A DNA stretch of 64,000 nucleotides. It comes from Beta vulgaris subsp. vulgaris (lineage: Eukaryota; Streptophyta; Magnoliopsida; Caryophyllales; Amaranthaceae). Shown here piece after piece: positions 44,516-55,400 of the stretch; position 1 is the stretch's first letter, and every line of letters starts with the position of its first letter. The position numbers and the translations under genes were made by a program. The stretch covers positions 28,325,748-28,389,747 of the forward strand of contig NC_079202.1 of NCBI RefSeq assembly GCF_026745355.1. Direction: 5' to 3'. Below the pieces are notes generated by a model. That model did no database searches. It had not been told where the DNA came from and saw only the letters and a list, made by a program, of their open reading frames with translations.

Positions 44516-45829
44516 ATAAATAAATGATCCTTCACTTTTAGTGTCCCCTAGTATAGTAACACTATACTAGTCACCAAAAACCCTTAAAAATCAATACCTT
44601 AATGCTTTTAAAACAACCATAAGTGTGTTACTAAAATTTCCAGCAACATATAACATATTAAAGTCTTTTTAAACATACTTAAACATATTTAAAATCATAC
44701 GAATACCCAATTCCATAAACTATAATATATAGTCTACTATGATTTTCGAACTTTAAAAACCCTAAAACTCCATGCTTTTATTAAAAATCCAATCTACACA
44801 TAATAAGTAAGTCTGGATATTTATTTCTTCAATACATAAATTATACTCCCTCCGTTTCTTTTTAATTTAGTCACTTCACTTTGGGGGAGAACCAAGGGGA
44901 AAGTACAAAAGTATGAGAGAAATAAAAGAGTGAGTTAAAATATTAAAAAGTGAATAACATGGGTATAAAAAGAGGAGAAAGTAGATGTTAGAAGTTACCA
45001 AAATAGATCAAAAAGCAACAGTGTGTAAATTAAAAAGAAACGTACTAAAAAGGAAAGTGTGTAGATTAAAAAGAAACGGAGGGAGTATAATCTTAGATTC
45101 ATAATTAAATCATCAAACTATAATCTTTGAATATAATCATATCAAAATAAATCTTAAAAACATAAACTTTGCATTGAAGATAACTTGAGGAGGAAGAAAT
45201 TAAACAAACAAAAGGAAGAGAGATAAACACGTCGGCGAGGGAAGGGCGGGGGTCGGTTGGGCAGGCGACGGTGGCGCCAACCGGCTAGGGGGAAGGACGA
45301 CGGTCGTCGAGGAGGAGAAAGGAAAAGCAAAAAAGATAAAGAGAGAGAAGAAATAGGAAAAACGTGAGAGAGAATAAGAAATAGGGAGTACGAAAATTTT
45401 GGAGAGGAGGAGAGAGAAAATTCTTGTGTATGAAAAATATAGGTTCTATGGGGTTGATTTATGTTTTCCTTATGGGTTTAGAAAAAGGTGATTGGATTCA
45501 AATAGAGTTTAATGATTGATGAAATTAGTGTTTTGGTCCCCATAACCAACTAGGAGTCTTTTTCCTAATCCAAATATTGTTTGGGTTCCTCATGCCCGCT
45601 TAGAAATCCTTTTCCAAATTCAAAAGGTGTTTTAAGCATTTCAATTATTTTTTCAAAGCATTCCTAAACAAAACATTTTAACTTCTTTAAATCAATAAAA
45701 TTATTCCTTTGACTTTCAAATAGTCAACCTTTAAAGATATGAATAATTTAAATACTAAATTATATTTAAATATGAATAAATATACATTAAAATATACTTA
45801 TAAAATTCATAAATTTACGGGGGATTACA
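44516..45829 (-). repeat. LTR (partial) of the second Ty3 family, inverted relative to 34467-37251
   Basis: The minus-strand start is TGTAATCCCCCGTAAATTT, next to a purine tract TTAAGTGGGGTGGAC. Homology with the plus-strand LTR runs through AT-rich U3, a GC-rich block (45230-45310) and into the region near 44550. It contains a Stowaway MITE. The far end is not resolved, because the foldback element sits there. Confidence 0.75.
44846..45085. mobile_element. Stowaway MITE, 240 bp
   Basis: CTCCCTCCGTTTCTTTTTAA at the left and its complement at the right, with TA on both sides. Non-coding. Confidence 0.92.
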
Positions 45830-46099
45830 GTCCACCCCACTTAAAAGAAGTTTCATCTCGAAACTTGACACGAAAACTCACACATTTTATTTAAGTTTTA
45901 AACTCAACTTTCATTTGAGAAACACTTGTGCTACTCATGTGCACACTTTACCAACTCTAAAAATCACTTTGTCTTATTCCTGAACATACTTTCCATGTGG
46001 AGAATCTATTTACTTTGCAGTGCCAATCGCCAAAATTAGCATAAAAATACATAAAAAATATCATAAAAAAGGGTAAAAAGCGCGAAATTCTATCGCATT

Positions 46100-46655
46100 C
46101 TACCCCCTTAAAGAAAACGAGTTACGCCCTCGTAACTCACCTCAAGGAACAACTCAGGATACTTCTTCTTCATGTCCTCCTCGGCTTCCCATGTTACTTC
46201 AAGAAAACGAGTTACACACTTTTACGATAGTTACATCCTTATTGCGTGTAATACACACCTTCTTATCAAGAATTTTCATAGGTCTTCCCTCGTATGTGAG
46301 GCTACTATAAATCTGGATCCTCTCAGGCTCCAAAACATGGCGCTCAGTAGGGATATAACGCTTGAGTTGGGAAATATGAAACACATCGTGCATCTTCTCA
46401 AACTCCATTGGCAAGACCAACATATAAGCTACATTTCTAATTATTTGCAAAATCTCATATGGAGCTACATATTTGGCACTTAATTTTTCCTTTTTCCCAA
46501 ATCTCATCACTCCCTTAGTTGGTGATACTTTCATAGACACTTTATCACCTACTGCGAACTCATCTTTTCACCACTTTAAATTAGCATAACTCTTTTGCCT
46601 ATCTTGAGCAGCTTGAATTCTAGCCTAAATAATTGACATTCTTAACAGTCTCCTT
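46100..46655 (-). pseudogene. Ty3 integrase C-terminus and chromodomain, second family, inverted fragment
   Basis: From 46655 leftwards: remnants of a TVKNVKLIQARIQAAQDR-like stretch with stops, then KVSPTKGVMRFGKKEKLSAK, YVAPYEILQIIRNVAYML, KMHDVFHISQLKRYIPTERH and the chromodomain part SSLTYEGRPMKILDKKV with NKDVTIVKV. It is truncated near 46200, where a short duplication of AAGAAAACGAGTTAC occurs (46113 and 46201). Related to 33262-34191. Confidence 0.8.
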
Positions 46656-46664
46656 AATTATTGA

Positions 46665-47601
46665 CTTTATGATCAGAATGATTTAGAAATTTGGTTTAAA
46701 ATGGTTACAATATTTTTTATTCACTCTTGGAAGTAAAAACAAGGAATGATTTTATCAATCATTTTTATATAAAAGTTTTATTTTCCTTTTTGGAAAATTA
46801 AATTTTTTTTACAAGAAATGGTTTGATTGGTTTTTACGAACTTTGAATGCTCAAAAAGTTGTTCATGCAAAAAGGAGATTGGTATGTGACTTACAAGTCA
46901 TATTATTATTATCGATAGATTAACATTAAGAAGGGTTTATGCTTCAAAGTCCACTTATTGGCAATTATTGTTATCCCTTGATATAGATCCGTGATGAGAT
47001 GATTAGCTTGGGGGGTATTCACACTTAGGAAAAGGAAGGGGAGATAAGAAGAGGAACTGTTTTCAAGATAATTTTTAATCCAAGTTATTTGAAAATAGTT
47101 TGTTCTTAAAGGTTGTTCTTCAATTATTAGTTAAAGTGTTTGAAAAAATTTTATTCTTCAAAGAATTATTTTTGAATTATTATTGATGGAGTTCTCGAAA
47201 TGCAAATTGTTACTAACTAGCAAACGTATTACTTATCTAGAACATTTCGTACTTAGTTTTATACTGATGCGTATTTCCCTTTTTCCAATTTGGCTTTGCC
47301 CTATTTTGCCTTTTTGGTAAACAGTTTTGCAGGTGAAATTTGGATGTGCATGAGAGCATACTAGGAAGGGGATATTCACCTAGATTAAGGGGTTTTTATT
47401 TATTTTAAGTTTGAGACAATATTTACTTTTAATAATAAAGAGTTGTTATTATTATGATTAAAGTCTTCCATTGCAGGTTATTTAGTTAGTTAGTAGTTGT
47501 TGCCGAAAGTGTGTTAGTCACGTGACGATAATACTCCTAAATTACTCAGATATTATTCATTAAATTATTTATTTAAAACTAAGTAATTTGGGGTTGTTAC
47601 A
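46665..47601 (+). repeat. LTR fragment of the third Ty3 family (5' truncated)
   Basis: Homologous to the complement of 41320-42320, ending TTTGGGGTTGTTACA at 47601. It has the ATAATTCAAGAA-type repeats in reverse and TTTGGATGTGCATG. The left end is fused to integrase sequence of another family. Confidence 0.75.
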
Positions 47602-49088
47602 AATGTTGCCTTCTTAACTAAGTTGAGTTGGAGGTTACTTCAAAGCCAAATGCGGTATGGGCAAGAATCTTAAGGAGTACATATTATAGTGGGAGGTGTG
47701 ATGTGGATATGTTTGAACCTAAGGTTGGGATGTCTAATGTTTGACGGGGTATTACGAATAATGCAAAGGTCATTTGTGAGGGGATGCAAGTTGCGGTGAG
47801 TAACGGAAAGAACAAGTTATTATGGGACCATAGGTGGGCAATCAAAACTCCACTTGCTGCTCTTGTAATTCAACCCATACATGCAAAAATCGAAGGTGCA
47901 ACGGTTGAAGAGATGTGAATCCTGTTCAAGGTTGGAAGTGGGAGGTATATTTCTCTCACAAGAAACTATGAAAGTAATTCAATCTCATGAATTAAAGGAA
48001 GATGCTACTAGAGGGAATTTGTTATATTGGCGTGATGGTCCTAAGGATAAGTTCACCATAAGATTATGAGTATTATGCGAAGTGAGCATGATATGCTTGA
48101 TGATGATGACACTTAACGGATGATCCTAGCTGCTTCATTTATGAGGCGAAGGATAAATCAACTCTACAGATTATTCGTGATTGTGCTACAACTAAGATGG
48201 TTTGGGCGAGACTAGGAGGGTCATCAAATACTTTAGATTTTTTTACTAGCAACCGCTCAAACAGTGGGTGACTCACAACCTAAGCTATAAAGAAGTGGAA
48301 GAAGGTTATCCAATCTGGGCCACTTTATTTGGTGTATCAGTGTGTTGGATTTGGAGGTAGAGGAGTTGTTTCGTGTTTGGTAGGAGTCAAGAAATTCCTC
48401 ATGACATTGGTGAATTCATTCACGTGAGGTATAATGAGATGAGAAGAAGCATACAGACAGGAATAGAAAGCTCAAAGTAGGCCAAAAAAATGTGAGAAAA
48501 GAAGAGGTTGGTATTGCTTGGAAGTATCCCCAAAAGGTTGGTATTCGCTTAATATGGATGGCGCGACTAAGGGATCACAGGACCAACAAGGGGTGGTGCC
48601 ATAATTCGGGACAATAAAGGGATACTCATCTCTGCTTTGTCTTCAAACCTTGGCGTCTGTAATTCTCTTAGAGCGGAATTCTTAGCTCTAGCAAATGGAT
48701 TGGAACTTGCAAGAGATTTGAGCATTGAGTGTTTGGTAGTCAAAAGTGTGCAAGTCCTTCCACAACAAGATGGAAGCTGAAGTGAAAATACTCATATTAT
48801 TAATCCTTACCTTGATTTAATCAGGATGCCAGATTGGGAGGTTCGTATAATACACGTGTATTGATAAGGAAATCGAGCAGCAGATTGGCTTGCCAATTAT
48901 GGAGTGACTCAACTCCAACCCTTTATTTTATTTTCTTCAGCTCTAGTAAGGCTTAGATGAGGATATCAGTGGTGTTGTTGTGCCTCGTCTGGTTACTCCG
49001 TAGAGTTTAAGTTCTTGTTTTCAGTAGCTGCAATTGTTGTTTTTTCGTGTTTTTGGCCTTATGCCGCCTCTTTTGAATAAAAAAAATA
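47602..49088 (+). pseudogene. L1-type LINE, 3' end with RNase H and poly(A) tail
   Basis: Starts NVAFLTKLSWRLLQSQMRYG, the block after RT in plant L1 elements. It passes through heavily frameshifted sequence to an RNase H-like region (YSLNMDGATKGS near 48540, then LRAEFLALANGLELARDLS near 48670) and ends with a tail TTGAATAAAAAAAAT at 49074-49088. 5'-truncated, as is usual for LINEs, or cut by the LTR at 47601. It lies about 320 bp upstream of the CSTF64 start codon. Confidence 0.75.
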
Positions 49089-49318
49089 CTCTACATAATT
49101 ATTAAATAACTATATCTATCGTTACATATCAAGCCATGTTAAAGAAGAGTAGGTAAATAATGCAAAAGTAAAACGGCAAAGATTGTTTTAGTCCCAATTT
49201 CAATTTCAATTTCAATTTCAATTTCAATGCACTCTAACTACTATTACTGTCTGAAACTGCAAAATAAAAGCTAGAGAAACGAAGAGAGCGAGAGAGAAAC
49301 ATATCTTGATTTCATTAG
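49089..49318 (+). promoter_or_regulatory. Probable CSTF64 promoter and 5' leader
   Basis: Only about 230 bp separate the LINE tail from the upstream ORF. A TATA-like CTATATCTA lies at about 49110-49118. A tandem ATTTCA repeat (about six units) spans 49196-49229. A GA-rich segment (49271-49300) precedes the leader. The start site cannot be fixed from sequence alone. Confidence 0.45.
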
Positions 49319-49393
49319 ATGCAATTGTTGGATATAATGCAGAGAATGCTCAAATTGAAGCATACAAGCTCATTCATGTCTTCCTCTTATTGA
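49319..49393 (+). CDS. Candidate upstream ORF in the CSTF64 leader (24 codons)
   Basis: ATG at 49319, stop TGA at 49391-49393, 14 nt before the CSTF64 ATG. The peptide begins MQLLDIMQRMLKLKHTSSF. It is in the likely 5' UTR if transcription starts near the GA-rich segment. A stop so close to the main ATG could limit translation of the main frame. Whether it is transcribed or conserved is unknown. Confidence 0.4.
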   Translation: MQLLDIMQRMLKLKHTSSFMSSSY

Positions 49394-49407
49394 GTCTTCT
49401 TCTTTTT

Positions 49408-52400
49408 ATGGCCTCTTCCCAACAACATCGTTGCGTTTTTGGTTTGTCTTCTTCACTTTAGATTAATTTTTGTTCAAATCTTGGTCAATTTCATTTGGTG
49501 ATTAAATTATTATTATTTCAATTTTTGTTTGATAAAACAGTTGGAAATATACCTTATGATGCAACTGAAGAACAGCTTATTCAAATCTGTGAAGAGGTTG
49601 GCCCCGTAGTTTCATTCAGGTTTGTCATTTCTAAGTTAATCGCAATTTTTGTTAATTTTCTTCGTATTTTTAAAACCCTAGCTGATTGTACTGTTAATTC
49701 CAGAATTTACCGTTCTTTGAAATAGAATTTTCCAGCTTTTGAATTACTTAGGTTGGTGATTAAAAAATTAGCTTTAGCTGGAGAATCATGTCGTGACGAG
49801 TAGTTTGTGGCAGGGGGCTGATCAAGGGAGTGTTTCTTAGCTTAAAGTGGCATATTTTATTGATTTTCGAAGCGAAAAGGGTATCAGTTTACGTGGGTGA
49901 TAGCTTTAATTGACAATATTAGCATTGTTTCTGATGACTTCTCATGTTTGTGGTAGCCCTCTCTATAAAAGTGACATAACAATTATGAATCAGTGGAATC
50001 CCCATATTATTAGATACACGACTTTCACGGGAAAATGCAGACTAGGATATGCAAAATTGGCTTGTGTACCCCTTATTTCTGGTTTTTGTTAGTTGGCAAT
50101 ATAGATATATGGCGTAAAATAGGTTGAACTGGGAAACATGAACAGAAAATCATTTAGATTTTTGGGATTGCTGTAAGATTGAAGAAGCTGTTGCATATGT
50201 TGTCGGGATCCATGACTAAGGAACTTGTTTTGGAACCTAAAGGTTTCTTCATTTGATGGGTTGATCATAGTTAAATGCACTTAGGTATAGATCTTTAAAC
50301 TTTTTTGGTTTATCGATTTCTGTTTGCGTCTGTTGTATTTTGTTGTTGTGCTTGTTGAACCTACACTTTGGTTTATTATGTATTTGTAAGTTAAAGTCAT
50401 TTGTCTTCTGGTATTGTTTTGACTTGAGAATAAAGTTGCTATGTTTGAGGCTAAGAGACAACAGAATTCTTGTTTCATCAGAGTCAAGCTAAGACAATTT
50501 TTGGTTCCTCCTTTTAATAATTGTATGTTGGGCATTTGTTGCATGGTTTAGTAAGGCCCTCATGTAGTGTAGAACCTTATATTTTTCTTTGCTTTCTAAG
50601 AGATTGCAAAGAAAAACTTTCGGCATCTTTTAGGTCTCAAAGATCAAATTTCATGCTGTTCTAAATGAATTTATTTCCTTCTTTTTTAGATTGGTTATAG
50701 ACCGTGAAACAGGAAAGCCAAAAGGTTATGGATTTTGTGAATATAAGGATGAAGAAACAGCACTTAGTGCTCGCCGTAATCTTCAGGGTTACGAGATTAA
50801 TGGTCGGCAGCTGCGGGTAGATTTTGCCGAAAATGACAAAGGTGCTGATAGAAATCGTGAACAGGTAACTTGTTCTAGATTGCATGGCTCACCCCTGTAA
50901 TGGATAATATATTTTTCCTTGCTGAGGGTATATAGTAGACGTGTTGTAGATTATTTTCTTCAAATGACTTTTAGTTCAATGCATGACTTCTATCTTGTAT
51001 ATGCATAGTCATTACTTTTTAGTACCATTTTGGTTTGATCATGGTAACAAAAGTCAATTAATTATGATAATTGAGCTAGTATGAATTATGAAATAGGATT
51101 CATATCTCCACCTTTGTGTCTTAAGACTTGCCTTAGATACAATTCTAAATGCATTTGGCCTAAGTACTGTATCTTTGCTCTTGTAGGCCTATATAGGCAG
51201 GTCTAGTGACATGTGAGTTTCTTTTATTCATATTGGTTTTGGGGTTGGAGTGAGAGTAAATTCCTTAATGAAGAGAAGACATTAGGAGCTCAACCTTTGC
51301 AGGCTTGGAAATCAGAGAATCACAAAGTACAAAATCCAAATAGACATCATCCTTTGGCTAATTTAAGAATCCCAATTATTTCAAGCTTTCTTGGAGACAT
51401 GGTATTCAAAGCTAGTTGTTTCATTAGGGCGAATTCCCTCCGTTTTCCAAAGTTAACCCACTTACTATAGCTCCAATTACCAAGAAAAGTTGGAAAAAGG
51501 GACCACCCAATATGTCTCTTAATTATTTTTGAGGAGAAAGAGTAGAAGTGGGTCTGATATTGTGGGGGTGTTGGAGGGTAAAAGAGGAAAAAAGTTTTCC
51601 AAACAAGAAATAAAGCAAAACTTGGCAGAACTTTAGAAAACGATTGTAAACGAAAACTGAGTAGAATATAGGAGAACAGAGGGAGTATATCCTAAGAACT
51701 AGCTAAGAAATGAAACAAATGGTATTAAAATCTACCATTATATTACGTACGACTTTTGAACTTGCCGTTGTACGAAATGGCGTTGCATACGTTCTTCTTG
51801 CCATGTCCGTATTATGACGTTCTTTTTTCCTTTTCCTTGTCCAATTGGCCGAAAAGAGAGAAAGGGAAACCATACATTGCAACATAAAAACGAGTAGACA
51901 CAAACAAAGGGACATGAAACTGACGTGGGCTTTCAAGTTGGGTTATGTAAACGAGTCATGTCTTTTATATTCATAATAGGATGGCCGATATACTTTTAAG
52001 TAAATATACATTCACCAAATATATAATCCAATCATATGATAGGTTTGGTCATCTTACGCTGAAAGAATACTTCGTAAACTAGAATTTGTTTTTTAAAAAC
52101 TCCTTAAATGTGATTCTTTTCTTAAAAATTCACGCTGAGCTGCGTTGCGTGACATTCATCCCTTAGAAGAAACTACCTGGACATAGTAACTGTTGCCCCG
52201 AACGGCACGTTAACCATTATTTTTCCTTGTAATGTTATAGTAACTGTAGAACTGGTATTAGCAGCTCAGAAATTAGAAGTTGGGTATCGTGTATTAGCAG
52301 TGTTGACTTAAGAAGGATTTTCCTCATACAGATTGATTCCTTTTGAATCTTCTGATAATATATTTTTATTCGATACATCTTGTGCTCAGCCTCCTTTTCT

Positions 52401-55400
52401 CTGGTAGTGAATGTTTTCTTCTTGGCGAAAAGGAGGGACGAGATTTTTTGTCTGATTATAAGCATTAAAATTGCTCCGTTTTTTTTATCTAAAGCAGGGT
52501 CGGGGTGGGCCAGGATTGGCTACAAGTGCTGGTTAGTGTAATTTCTTTCTCATCTGTTTTAGCTTTAGAGGTAAATTTTTGTCTTTTTACGGAGGCGTAG
52601 ACATGTCATTGGCATCCTAATGGAGTCTCTGTGTAAACAGATGCTCAAAAGCAGGTAGGTGGCCCGGCTGTCATTGGAGACGCAACATTCCATCAGCCAA
52701 TTGGCCTCCCAATAGCTATGACTGCTGCTTCTGTCATGGCAGGAGCTCTCGGTGGTCCTCAGACTGGTCAGATAAATCAAAATGGTGTGCAGAATCAGTC
52801 ATTAGTTGGCAGTGACCCTTTAACGCATCATCTAGCCAAAATGTCCAGGAGTCAGCTGAACCAAGTTATACATGAAATGAAGGTAAATGCTACTGTAATG
52901 AACTAGCATCACTAAGGTAGATAAAAGAAGACGATTAAGGAATAAGACTGATATTTGATTGATAATCTGGAAATTGTCAGAAAAATAAAGATAGTAACAA
53001 GCTTTCGAGAGGCTTGTTTCTCTCCCAAAACAAAACTACTAAACCCTCTACAATTTTCCAGATGCCTCTTTTTCCTATAATGTTCTCCATTTTTAGCCAT
53101 TTCCCCTTAACTAACACCTTTGGCTTCTTCCTGAAGTTACTTGTAACTGAATTGTAATGCAACTGCCTAAAATACCCTCCCCCAATTATCAGTTCATTAC
53201 AGTTACAAAAGAGCTGTTTCTGAAGAATGATTCCGTATATTTCATCTATCCACTTTCAATCTGTTAATAGGTGCTTTCTATGCAAAATAAGGATCTCGCA
53301 CGTCAACTTTTGCTTGTGAGCCCACAACTTCCAAAAGTTCTTTTCCAGGTTCTCTTCAACTCTGAGCTACGTCCATTGATTGGTAAAATGCCTTTAGTTC
53401 GTCCTTTCTTGCTCGGTGTGGCATCTGGTTTATACTATATGTTTTTGTGTATGGTATCATGCTAGCTAGTTATATCCCATGGCTATCATATGTGTAGAAA
53501 CATGGAAGTTGAGGGCATAATTGTATCTTCTAGCTTTAGATGCTGGAGAAGCAAATATGTCAATTTGGAGCAAGCTGCTGATGATTTAATCACTAATTCA
53601 CTTAGATCTATGATATGATTTGTGTTTCAAAAGTGTTGCGGATTTGAGGTGTCTGGTGATAGGTTTTGCACCTTGATACTATCAGGGTATGCTTGGATTG
53701 GGGGTAATATATAAAGGGAGTAGTAGAAGGAAAAAATAAAGCAAAGAAGGTGGATAGGTGGTGGTAAATGTGATAAGGTATTGACTGCGTAAATTTGCAA
53801 CTTGATAACATGAGGGCATGCATGGATTGGGGGTAATGTATTAAGGAGGTAATAGAAGAAAAGGGATGTGATCACTGATCAGGTATGTGGAATGGGTATG
53901 GAACCTGAAACTCTATGCAAACTATTTACTTGAACTCTGGAAGCTATTTTTTATAACATTCTCAAAGTAACTTTTAGGGAAAAGTTATCAGAAAGTGGGG
54001 CCACTGAAGTCAAGAAGTCAGAGGAGAAATAAAATAAGGATAAGTTGCATAGTACTTCCAAGTCTTACATAAATCTAGCCAGCCACCCCCTCTTATAAAG
54101 AGAAAGAAGGGAGGTGGAGGGAGGGGGGGACGAGGGGGGGGGGGGGGGGAGGAGTAACCAACAGCCATTGAAGAAATTTCTTGCTCTTTATTTCAATTTG
54201 TCCCTTGTTTTCTTTCTCGGGTCTGCCAAAATAATTTTGATCTTAACCTGGCAAACGTATTGGCACTTTATGGTTCTACTATCTTGGCTTTCTTTAAAAT
54301 TATGTGCATTGGTTGATTTAAAATTTTGGAGCTTTTGAGAACAACTGGATCAATACTTTTTGTTGTTTATATGGTCATATAATATATTAGTTCTTTCACT
54401 ATGCTGCCTTGATTCAGCATTTCACCAATAGGATAGGAACATAAATGATCTTAGCTTTGCATGTTATTGTCTTTCCGTACTTCTGGGTATTCCAGTTTTC
54501 TAGATTTTTTTCCATGTAGACATTCTTTGTTGATTTTTATGGTTTCCTGTCCGTTTTGCTAACATTTCTTGGGAACTTGTAACTAGTATTTTGTTGGTAG
54601 AGCAAGTTGTGCCTGTTATCATATGTTGCTAGTTGCTATTAAGTCTTAAGATCAAGTGCTAGATTGCGTTCTGTACAGAATGTTCTGACTTCTTTTTATA
54701 TGAAATTGGGTGCAGGCACAGATAATGTTGGGTATGGTGACACCACAAATGGTATGTAAAACAAGCTGTACAAGTATCATAGTATTTTTACCAATTATGA
54801 AGTGCTAGAATAATCTTACTTTTCTGGGTACCTTCAGTTGCAGATGCCAAATATAAGGCAACAGGCCCCAAATCCAACTGTTTCAACTCCCCAACCTTCT
54901 ATGCAACTTACCATGCAAGGTCAACCCCCTGTTGTTCAAACCCTACCTGGGTTGCCCTCTTTTACTCCATTATCCTCTGTGTCTCAGAATGCTTTGGCAC
55001 ATAATCAGTTCTTGGCACCCTTGCCACTGCATCCACAAGCGCGAGCTCAGCATCCAAATTTGAACCAGATGGTGACACCATCTCAAAGTGTACTACCTGC
55101 ACATTCTGGGCCTCAGCCACTTCTATCTGCACGTCCTCAACCTCTGGGTGGATTGCAAAGACCACCGGTATCTTCCTCTTTTAGACCTGGTCCACCATTG
55201 CAGCATGCAGGACATGCTAGTATGACAACCACTCAAAACACAAATCTTCAGGCTCTCTCTCAAAGCCACCCTGTGTCATCAGATCCTGGATATCAGGTAA
55301 GACTCAAGAGAGTTCTTGATATCTTCTCATTGTTCCATGGATGAAAAAACAGTTGAAGAAGTGGGCAACATTAGAGAAACCTGGAGTATTGTATACTTAG

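Larger units (their letters stand above)
53349..54715 (+). other. CSTF64 intron 6 (1.4 kb)
   Basis: Carries a diverged tandem duplication (about 53668-53862) and a G-rich run (54106-54153). No gene seen. Confidence 0.85.

Noticed and set aside
53341..53465. Extension of CSTF64 exon 6 into the following sequence ([14 protein letters not shown])
   Set aside because: Splicing at 53348 to 54716 restores the conserved [10 protein letters not shown] hinge block, so the extension is intron read-through.
54962..55165. Antisense open frame over CSTF64 exon 8
   Set aside because: Shadow of the Pro/Gln-rich coding exon. The sense frame is supported by splice sites and family resemblance.
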